The translations under genes and the position numbers were made by a program. A stretch of 5,089 bases of DNA from Candidatus Zixiibacteriota bacterium (lineage in GTDB: Bacteria > Zixibacteria > MSB-5A5 > GN15 > FEB-12), in NCBI GenBank assembly GCA_022564135.1, contig JADFLZ010000194.1, forward strand, positions 1-5,089. The letters are read 5' to 3'. A model generated the notes under the pieces. It worked only from the letters and a program-made list of their open reading frames with translations, did not search any database and was not told the DNA's origin. Within the stretch, counting starts at the first letter, position 1; the number at the start of each line of letters is the position of its first letter. Of the stretch, positions 1 through 5,089 are shown piece after piece.

Positions 1-33
1 TGTTTGTAAACCGGAACTATATTTTATCAAAAC

Positions 34-756
34 TCAGTTCCAGTCCATGCGGTAAATTCTCTGTCCCGATGACCGCCTGGGCCCGCGGCGACCATAGAGC
101 TTGGTCAAAAATTTGAGCAGCACAAATCCGAACAAAAAGCCGCCTACATGAGCCATCCAGGCAATCCCGCCGCCGGTTGTGCTATCGCGTAGTGACATAA
201 ACAGCTGCATAAAAAACCAGATACCCAGTACAACCCGGGCCGGAATTTTGATAAACTGGATAAAGAAAAATATTATAAGCACCGTTATACGCGCCTTGGG
301 GTGCAAAACGATATAAGCGCCCATTGTTCCGGCGATTGCCCCTGAGGCCCCGACCAGTGGAATTTCGGAACTGGCGCCAAACAAAGTATATAAGGCGATG
401 GCAGCCAGCCCGGACAAAAGATAAAAGAAGACAAATTTCAGACCCCCAAAATAGTCCTCGACATTATTTCCATAAATCCAGAGAAACAGCATATTGCCAA
501 TCAAATGCAGCCAGCCGCCATGCATAAACATCGAGGTAAACGGAGTCAGGTAAGTCGAAAACGCCAGTTCGGGTGTTACTTCGACAGCATGCACCAGCTC
601 TACCGGTATATAGGCGAATTTATAAGTGAATTCCAGAAATCCTTTATCACCTAAAAAAATACTGAACAAAAAGACGACCGAGTTAATTGCGATTAGGGCA
701 ATGGTAACTACCGGCTTTCTGATTGTCGGGACATCATCTTTTATTGGTATAAACAA
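34..756 (-). CDS. Rhomboid family intramembrane serine protease
   Basis: This 240-residue inner-membrane protein is predicted to cleave transmembrane substrates within the bilayer. Seen directly: the N-terminus IPIKDDVPT resembles the IPxRDDxP opening of a common bacterial rhomboid group. HGGWLHLIGN at residues 79-88 is the HxxxHxxGN motif, with N88 as the likely oxyanion-hole residue. GASGAIAG at 136-143 carries the nucleophile S138, and AHVGGF at 202-207 carries the catalytic H203. The Ser-His dyad is therefore intact. Hydrophobic segments fall near residues 17-35, 77-96, 106-126, 133-151, 158-187 (interrupted by KIPAR) and 198-217, which fits the six-helix core. The tail is short and basic (GRRGPRRSS). 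No extra zinc-finger or soluble domain is present. The start is TTG: the frame is closed by TAA 12 bases upstream, the next in-frame ATG (M76) would delete helix 1, and a GGAG site lies 7 bases before the TTG. It follows the M23 gene by 28 bases, so co-transcription is likely. The substrate is unknown. Confidence 0.95.
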   Translation of the reverse strand: MFIPIKDDVPTIRKPVVTIALIAINSVVFLFSIFLGDKGFLEFTYKFAYIPVELVHAVEVTPELAFSTYLTPFTSMFMHGGWLHLIGNMLFLWIYGNNVEDYFGGLKFVFFYLLSGLAAIALYTLFGASSEIPLVGASGAIAGTMGAYIVLHPKARITVLIIFFFIQFIKIPARVVLGIWFFMQLFMSLRDSTTGGGIAWMAHVGGFLFGFVLLKFLTKLYGRRGPRRSSGQRIYRMDWN

Positions 757-763
757 ATAACTG

Positions 764-767
764 CTCC
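764..767 (-). promoter_or_regulatory. Ribosome binding site of the rhomboid gene, fixing a TTG start
   Basis: On the minus strand GGAG lies 7 bases before the TTG at 756-754. The only codons between the upstream in-frame TAA and the TTG are CGG AGC AGT TAT, none of which is a normal start. The SD spacing therefore decides the start. A short inverted repeat, TAAC-N6-GTTA, puts the GGAG in its loop, but with only 4 bp it is probably not meaningful. Confidence 0.7.
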
Positions 768-784
768 GTTAATATTTCAGGTCA

Positions 785-3073
785 TCACCGTTTTTGAGAC
801 TTTGGTCTAATCCAGAATTTGAGATACTTCTCAACTTTATTACCCATTCTATCGGTAACAATTATGGCCAGATGATGTTCGCCCGGTTCCAGAGATTTTA
901 TCGGCGCGGTCTGGCAGATAAAAGTTTCCGGGTCATATTCGGGAATCATCCAGTCACCGTCGAGTTTTATCAAAATATTTCTGTCATCTTCAAAACCGGA
1001 TAAAGTGTCAGATAGTTCAAATCTTATAGGGATGTTGGCGTTTCGATATTTCTTGTTAGCTCTGACATTCAGGTTTTTGATTGAGGGGGGGTCATAATCT
1101 ATAACCACGGCGAATGAGCCGCCGCCGAGAGATTTTGTGCGCAGTCTGTTACTGTCACCGTCTCTTTCATTCTCAAGCCAGACCCATTTGTTTTCTTTTT
1201 TGTCCAGCCAGCAGATTCCGCTCAGATCATTTTTGGGGAATTCCCCTATCATCTCAATACTAACTTCAAATTCCTCCCGGCAGAGAAACGCTTCCGGCAA
1301 AATTTCATAATGATCGGAGTTTAGCCGCAGCACTGATTTTCTAAATATAATGTTCGTTTTAATCTGAATAAACAGCGGATTGTACAGACTGTTTTCTTCA
1401 AATGAAACTTCGAACTTGTCACCGGCTTTGATTGTCCGCCGGCCATAGCCGACAGCGTAGGCGCGGAACGATTTGACAGTAGTGCCCTTGTAATCAGGTG
1501 AAGCGTTGAGAATAACTTCGATTTTAGTAATTGTAGCGAGCTCCGGAGAGGGAGCAATGAAACAACGGTAATTTTTGATGGTCAGCATTCTGGCCTGCCA
1601 GGTTCCCAGCAAGGTGCTGTCATGGTACAGCTTTACCCAGGCTTTACTGGCTCCCTTATTAGTTGAAAGAATGTCGACCCAGAGACCCTCGTCGTCAACT
1701 GTTGCTTCAATTTTCCTGGCAGATTTAGAAATCTTGTCCAGAATTCCGTGAAAGAGATTATCCCGGATGAGACCGCCGCTTTTTGTAAATATGAATAGTC
1801 TTAAAACCAGTCCCGGGTGGATTCTCGAATCGGTTCTGCATATCAGACTGCCATCATCACTATACTCTGTCTTGACTCTGGTAGAAGCATTCCAACTATT
1901 CTTTGAGGCCTTAAAAGCAATAACTGAATCAATCCCAAAAAGCTTGAATTCTCTTATTGGTTTGAAATAGAAAAGAGTGCTGCCCGAATCTGTAGTAATT
2001 GTAGAATCCAGATGGAAAATATTTTCAGCCGGACCATATATGAACTTAAAACCAAGTTCTGAAACATTGCCACAGCAATCTTCGGCCACAACTCTGGCAG
2101 ACCGAACTCCGAGATTATCAGTTCCTTTGCGGCCGATATATCCTCTGGAGCCATTTGCGGATTTGCTGCCTCTATATTGATTCCACTTGTCCTCAAACAA
2201 ACGGCGAACTTTCGGACGATCCTCAACAAACTCGCCATAATCATATTCGAAATTGACAGACTGTTCTGATTCATAATTCAGAGTATCAAAGAGTGATTCA
2301 TAGTAAAGCTGGTCATCCACATAAAGCGACAGCTTTCGTACAGTTCTTTTCATGCCGCTGGGTCTCATCAGGTCAAAGCAGTCGGCCATTATCCCGAACG
2401 GCCGGTTAAAATAAAGTACTGTGTCGAGAACATACCTGCCGGCGGACTCTGTTTTTCTAACGTCGTAGAACATCTTTCTGACTCCGCTTTCAAACATCGA
2501 AGTGTCATCTATAATCTTAAAACCGACTCTGGTAAACATTGGCCGGACATTGTCACTCAGGCTGAAGCCATGAGTAAGCGGATTGATCGGCTGATTGTCC
2601 GGGCTGCGTTTTTCAAAATGAAGATGCGGCGCTCCGGCGCCGGTTTGTCCGCTTTGGGCTATTAACTGGCCTTTTCTGATTTTCAGACTGTCAGCCGGAG
2701 GATAGAGGTCAACAAAGTAACGTTTTGAACTCAACTGGGCTGTTTTAACATAGTTATCAATGGAAGGGATAAACTTGGCCAGATGTGCAAACACGTAATA
2801 GCAGCCGTCATTTCCCATTATATAGATGACTTTGCCGTAGCCTTCATATGAGGTTCTTACCCGCCAGACATAGCCTGCGACCGGAGAAAAAACAGCTTCT
2901 CCGACTGCTCCGCCGGTTCTGATATCGACCCCGCTGTGAAACCGGTTGGCCCTCATATCCCCAAATCCTGAGGCCAGATCTATTTTTCTCTTCACCGGCC
3001 AGTCAAGAGATTGAGCATTGCCTGATACAGAGAGCATCAAAAAGAGCAGCGCAATTGAGAAAATTTGCTTCAT
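785..3073 (-). CDS. Secreted M23 family metallopeptidase (LytM/lysostaphin type) with long Ig-like C-terminal region
   Basis: This 762-residue exported protein is predicted to be a zinc endopeptidase that cuts peptidoglycan cross-links in the periplasm, or a scaffold of that fold. Residues 1-20 form a signal peptide: a Lys near the start, a hydrophobic core, and a probable cut after SGNA. The M23 domain covers about residues 25-170. RFHSGVDI supplies the zinc ligands H46 and D50. FAHL supplies H97, and PHLHFE supplies H150 and the zinc ligand H152. All five key residues are present, so the site looks active. An insertion of about 35 residues (roughly 100-134) separates H97 from KGQLIAQSG; this is usual in the Bacteroidetes-like branch. 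Residues 177-347 form a beta-rich region with FGIMADCFDLM, SLYVDDQLYYE and EDCCGNVSEL, resembling the conserved segment behind the catalytic domain in that branch. Residues 348-542 are not recognised. Residues 543-655 (including EENSLYNPLFIQI) and 656-755 (starting DYDPPSI, ending TDRMGNKVEKYLKFWI) look like further beta-sandwich or Ig-like modules. The start is ATG with AAGGA 5 bases upstream. The gene is divergent from the PpiD-like gene and precedes the rhomboid gene. Confidence 0.93.
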   Translation of the reverse strand: MKQIFSIALLFLMLSVSGNAQSLDWPVKRKIDLASGFGDMRANRFHSGVDIRTGGAVGEAVFSPVAGYVWRVRTSYEGYGKVIYIMGNDGCYYVFAHLAKFIPSIDNYVKTAQLSSKRYFVDLYPPADSLKIRKGQLIAQSGQTGAGAPHLHFEKRSPDNQPINPLTHGFSLSDNVRPMFTRVGFKIIDDTSMFESGVRKMFYDVRKTESAGRYVLDTVLYFNRPFGIMADCFDLMRPSGMKRTVRKLSLYVDDQLYYESLFDTLNYESEQSVNFEYDYGEFVEDRPKVRRLFEDKWNQYRGSKSANGSRGYIGRKGTDNLGVRSARVVAEDCCGNVSELGFKFIYGPAENIFHLDSTITTDSGSTLFYFKPIREFKLFGIDSVIAFKASKNSWNASTRVKTEYSDDGSLICRTDSRIHPGLVLRLFIFTKSGGLIRDNLFHGILDKISKSARKIEATVDDEGLWVDILSTNKGASKAWVKLYHDSTLLGTWQARMLTIKNYRCFIAPSPELATITKIEVILNASPDYKGTTVKSFRAYAVGYGRRTIKAGDKFEVSFEENSLYNPLFIQIKTNIIFRKSVLRLNSDHYEILPEAFLCREEFEVSIEMIGEFPKNDLSGICWLDKKENKWVWLENERDGDSNRLRTKSLGGGSFAVVIDYDPPSIKNLNVRANKKYRNANIPIRFELSDTLSGFEDDRNILIKLDGDWMIPEYDPETFICQTAPIKSLEPGEHHLAIIVTDRMGNKVEKYLKFWIRPKSQKR

Positions 3074-3078
3074 ATTAA

Positions 3079-3083
3079 TCCTT
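3079..3083 (-). promoter_or_regulatory. Ribosome binding site of the M23 peptidase gene
   Basis: On the minus strand AAGGA lies 5 bases before the ATG at 3073-3071. It supports that start, which also places a complete signal peptide at the N-terminus. Confidence 0.7.
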
Positions 3084-3102
3084 ATATTTAAATATCTTGC
3101 AT

Positions 3103-3131
3103 ATTGTACAATTCTATGGTCAATCCGCTAA
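3103..3131 (-). promoter_or_regulatory. Weak candidate promoter of the M23-rhomboid unit
   Basis: On the minus strand TACAAT (3108-3103) matches a sigma-70 -10 box at 5 of 6 positions. The hexamer 17 bases upstream, TTAGCG (3131-3126), matches the -35 consensus at only 3 of 6. The predicted transcript would have a leader of about 20-25 bases, which leaves room for the AAGGA site. The surrounding AT-rich sequence gives chance matches easily, so this is only the best candidate. Confidence 0.25.
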
Positions 3132-3152
3132 TATAAAGCAACAATTTTGTAT

Positions 3153-3165
3153 AATTGACAGTTTA
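3153..3165. repeat. Upstream near-copy of the dyad arm (imperfect direct repeat)
   Basis: AATTGACAGTTTA here resembles AATTGGACAGTTA at 3178-3190, differing by one inserted G and the length of the following T run. The copies are 25 bases apart. It could be an extra half-site for a regulator of the divergent promoters, or a chance match in AT-rich sequence. Its TTGACA (3155-3160) matches a -35 box perfectly but has no good -10 box at 17 bases (AATTGG). Confidence 0.3.
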
Positions 3166-3171
3166 TCGGTA

Positions 3172-3199
3172 TTGCCAAATTGGACAGTTAAAGTATATT
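3172..3199 (+). promoter_or_regulatory. Candidate sigma-70-type promoter of the PpiD-like gene
   Basis: TTGCCA at 3172-3177 (5 of 6 to TTGACA) is followed after 16 bases by TATATT at 3194-3199 (5 of 6 to TATAAT). Transcription would start near 3206 and give a leader of about 60 bases before the ATG. This is the best promoter-like pair in the gap. Whether this organism uses the standard sigma-70 consensus is an assumption. Confidence 0.5.
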
Positions 3200-3207
3200 A
3201 ACTGCCC
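3182..3207. repeat. Inverted repeat (possible operator) over the -10 box
   Basis: CAGTTAA at 3185-3191 and TTAACTG at 3198-3204 are perfect inverse copies separated by 6 bases. The arms extend to 10 bases (GGACAGTTAA and TTAACTGCCC) with one mismatched pair. The centre lies at about 3194-3195, at the start of the proposed -10 box TATATT. A dimeric regulator bound here would block the rightward promoter. No long T-run follows, so a terminator is unlikely. The regulator is unknown. Confidence 0.5.
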
Positions 3208-3252
3208 GCCTGCCGATATCAATAGCAGCCGGTAAATTTTTGGCTTTTACTT

Positions 3253-3259
3253 AAAGGAG
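3253..3259 (+). promoter_or_regulatory. Ribosome binding site of the PpiD-like gene
   Basis: AAAGGAG lies 8 bases before the ATG at 3268. This near-consensus site fixes the start and places a short positive stretch (KALRR) directly before the membrane anchor. Confidence 0.8.
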
Positions 3260-3267
3260 TTTTTTAG

Positions 3268-5089
3268 ATGTTTAAGGCACTGCGCAGAATGATTGTTCCG
3301 ATCATCATAATAGTTCTATTCTTTTTTGCAGGTATGATTGTCCTGGAATGGGGCATGGGTTTTTCCAGCCGCCAGAGCTTCCAGAATACGAACCTTGCTG
3401 CTATCATAAACGGGGAAGAAATCACCTGGCAAGAGTACAATAGGACATACAACAACTTGGTACAGGCTGAAGTACAAAAAGCCCCTGACCAGGAACTCTC
3501 TGATAATCTGAAAAGACAGCTTCATTTGAACGCCTGGCAGCAAATAGTACATGACCGGCTCATTATGCAGCAGGTAAAGAATTTCGACATTACTGTTTCC
3601 GCTGAGGAAATATATTCTTTTTTGAAATTCAGCCCGCCGCCGGAGCTTCAAGCCACAGCCAGCTTCCAGACCGATGGCAACTTTGATTATCAGAAATATA
3701 TTAACGCCATGGCCGACCCGCAGGCCGAAGCTTTCTGGGCTTCTATTGAGCCAATCATAGTAAGCGAAATTAAAAAAATAAAAATACAGGAAATGGTGAT
3801 TCAGACTGCTCATGTAAGTGAGGGCGAAGTCAAGCGCGCTTACATAGAAAAGTTCGAAGAAGTAGACCTGGGGCTTGTTAACGTTTCTTTTGCAAGATTT
3901 TCCAAACCTCCTCCTAAAAGCAGCGATGAGGAAGTGCGTGCTTTTTACGATGAGCGCCGGGACGATTATTATTTAGATGAAAAAAGAGGCTTAAACATTG
4001 CCATATTAGAAAAGGCTCCCAAACCCTACGACTGGGAAATTTCTTACAATCTGGCCATGGCCATTTATGACTCAATTAAAGCCGGTTCTGATTTTGCAGA
4101 AATGGCCAGAAAATACTCCGATGATGTCACTTCCGAAGATGGCGGCGACCTGGGCTGGTTCCCGTCCGGACAGATGGTCCCCGAGTTTGACAAAATGGTT
4201 TTCAGCATGCAGCCGGATGATGTAAGCCAGCCAATTAGAACACAATTCGGCTGGCACATAATCAAAGTTCATGAAAGAAAAGAAATAAATGAAACCCCTG
4301 CCGGGAAAGACGAAGCTGTACTGATAAAAAAAGCACGTGCTTCGCATGTTTTAATTAAAACTGATGTTTCTAAAGAAACCTTAGACGAGCTGTACATTAG
4401 GCTTGAACGGTTCTACTCCGAAGCAACCAGCACGGGTTTTGAAAAAGCCGCCCGTGATTTGAAGATGCCGGCAAAGAGAACCAGCACTTTCTTCCGCGGG
4501 AAAAACATCCAGTTCCTTGGTAACAATCCGCAGGTGAGTGATTTTGCCTTTGAAAATGAACTAAACGATATATCTGAATTGATTGAAAATAACTCTTCAT
4601 TTTTTGTGGTTCAGCTGGCCGAAATTGATTCTGCCGGCCCGGCTGATTTCGAAGATGCAAAAGAAAAAGTACAGATCGATATCGTCCGGCATAAAGTCCT
4701 GACATTATGTATGGATACAGCCACCGCCATCTGGAATGAGTTTAAGTCTGGAACGCCTATTGAAAAAGCTGCCGAAAATCATGCCGAGAGTATTGAGATT
4801 TTAGAATCGGTATCACGTACTAGCTGGGTGCCACAGCTTCGCCGGGATCCGGAATTAATCGGAGCCGCCTTCAGCATTAAATCCGTAGGCGATATGACTC
4901 CGCCAGTAAAGTTCGGACAGGGAGTAGCTATTTTTCAGCTGATTAACAGAGCTACGCCTGACTTGACCGATTATAACAGCAAAAGAGATTCGATATATTC
5001 AGCAATTCTTAATTATAAGCAGCATAACATATACGCAATTTGGTTCGAAAATTTGATAAGGTCATCAGAAGGTGTTAATAATGTTGAAA
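3268..5089 (+). CDS. ppiD: PpiD-like membrane-anchored peptidyl-prolyl isomerase/chaperone (SurA_N + parvulin), 3' partial
   Basis: The frame runs 607 codons to the window edge without a stop. PpiD proteins are usually about 620 residues, so the end is probably close. The predicted role is a periplasmic folding helper for exported proteins, anchored at the inner membrane. Seen directly: the N-terminus MFKALRRM is followed by one hydrophobic helix at about residues 9-26, giving a cytoplasmic N-terminus. The SurA_N-like region spans about 44-215, with AIINGEEITWQEYN, then FQTDGNFDYQKYI at 133-145 and VSEGEVKRAY further on. The parvulin domain spans about 240-337, with GGDLGWFPSGQMVPEFD at 292-308 and FGWHIIKVHER at 327-337. 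Its first strand reads RGLNIAIL, so the usual first active-site His is N243. A second, degenerate parvulin-like unit follows at about 355-456: it opens with ARASHVLIK (H360) and has no GDLGW motif. A third parvulin-like stretch may lie at about 488-565 (SRTSWVPQL to VAIFQLINRA). There is one Cys (C481). The symbol reflects architecture; strict orthology to E. coli PpiD is not shown, and a SurA/PrsA-like name is possible. Confidence 0.92.
   Translation, partial: MFKALRRMIVPIIIIVLFFFAGMIVLEWGMGFSSRQSFQNTNLAAIINGEEITWQEYNRTYNNLVQAEVQKAPDQELSDNLKRQLHLNAWQQIVHDRLIMQQVKNFDITVSAEEIYSFLKFSPPPELQATASFQTDGNFDYQKYINAMADPQAEAFWASIEPIIVSEIKKIKIQEMVIQTAHVSEGEVKRAYIEKFEEVDLGLVNVSFARFSKPPPKSSDEEVRAFYDERRDDYYLDEKRGLNIAILEKAPKPYDWEISYNLAMAIYDSIKAGSDFAEMARKYSDDVTSEDGGDLGWFPSGQMVPEFDKMVFSMQPDDVSQPIRTQFGWHIIKVHERKEINETPAGKDEAVLIKKARASHVLIKTDVSKETLDELYIRLERFYSEATSTGFEKAARDLKMPAKRTSTFFRGKNIQFLGNNPQVSDFAFENELNDISELIENNSSFFVVQLAEIDSAGPADFEDAKEKVQIDIVRHKVLTLCMDTATAIWNEFKSGTPIEKAAENHAESIEILESVSRTSWVPQLRRDPELIGAAFSIKSVGDMTPPVKFGQGVAIFQLINRATPDLTDYNSKRDSIYSAILNYKQHNIYAIWFENLIRSSEGVNNVE

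Larger units (their letters stand above)
3074..3267. other. Divergent intergenic regulatory region
   Basis: These 194 AT-rich bases separate the starts of the leftward M23 gene and the rightward PpiD-like gene. They carry both ribosome sites, a fair rightward promoter, a weak leftward promoter candidate, a perfect 7-bp inverted repeat over the rightward -10 box, and an upstream near-copy of the AATTGACAGTT stretch. An isolated TATAAT at 3150-3155 (plus strand) has no good -35 box at 16-18 bases. No open frame in the gap looks coding and no RNA family is recognised. Confidence 0.8.

Noticed and set aside
1..33. Terminator or next gene downstream of the rhomboid stop
   Set aside because: No GC-rich stem with a T-run and no ribosome site with a start are visible in these 33 bases. 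The segment is too short to judge further.
324..527. Plus-strand open frame opposite the rhomboid gene
   Set aside because: It lies wholly antisense to a gene with intact catalytic motifs. Its product is rich in Arg and Gln and low in hydrophobic residues, as expected from a shadow frame. No domain is visible.
1085..1091. Run of seven G (seven C on the coding strand) in the M23 gene, a possible phase-variation tract
   Set aside because: It simply encodes the Pro-Pro of DYDPPSI, a common opening of Ig-like modules. The frame is intact on both sides, and seven bases is short for a contingency locus.
794..2274. Several short open frames on both strands within the M23 gene (794-1003, 1321-1557, 1767-1970, 1954-2274, 1977-2180)
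   Set aside because: All overlap a long gene with continuous protein-like sequence. None has a recognisable motif, so they are treated as shadows.
3232..3250. GTAAA and TTTAC in the leader of the PpiD-like gene, considered as a CpxR-like box or a leader hairpin
   Set aside because: A CpxR box has two GTAAA copies in direct orientation about 5 bases apart. Here they are inverted with 9 bases between, and a 5-bp AT-rich stem is too weak to claim.
3264..4705. Minus-strand open frames opposite the PpiD-like gene (largest 3316-3813)
   Set aside because: They run antisense to a clear SurA_N/parvulin protein with a strong ribosome site. The 165-residue frame shows no domain or convincing membrane topology.

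Overview
The window holds three protein-coding genes and one regulatory gap, all pointing to the cell envelope of a Gram-negative bacterium. Two genes run leftward: an exported M23-family peptidase with a long beta-rich tail (785-3073), followed 28 bases later by a six-helix rhomboid intramembrane serine protease (34-756). They probably form one transcription unit. The third gene runs rightward from 3268 and leaves the window still open. It encodes a membrane-anchored SurA_N/parvulin protein of the PpiD type. No RNA gene, mobile element, CRISPR array or phage signal was seen.

Source organism (inference): the base composition is moderate. The M23 protein has the extended layout common in Bacteroidetes and related FCB-group bacteria: an insertion before the HxH motif and Ig-like segments behind the catalytic domain. 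A PpiD-type chaperone implies a periplasm. An uncultured FCB-group lineage (Zixibacteria-like, for example) would fit, but the sequence alone does not prove it.

Layout: 1-33 is a short tail beyond the rhomboid stop, with no recognisable gene or hairpin terminator. 34-756 is the rhomboid gene, which starts at TTG with a GGAG ribosome site. 757-784 is a short gap. 785-3073 is the M23 gene. 3074-3267 is a 194-base divergent promoter region. 3268-5089 is the PpiD-like gene, 607 codons without a stop.

How they may work together: the PpiD-like protein would help exported proteins fold at the outer face of the inner membrane. The M23 protein would cut peptidoglycan or act as a scaffold in the periplasm. 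The rhomboid would cleave membrane proteins. All three fit envelope maintenance, but no direct functional link is shown. The most notable details are a perfect 7-bp inverted repeat over the -10 box of the PpiD-like gene, and an apparent split of parvulin active-site features over two tandem domains in that protein. I see no clear sign of a wholly new system.
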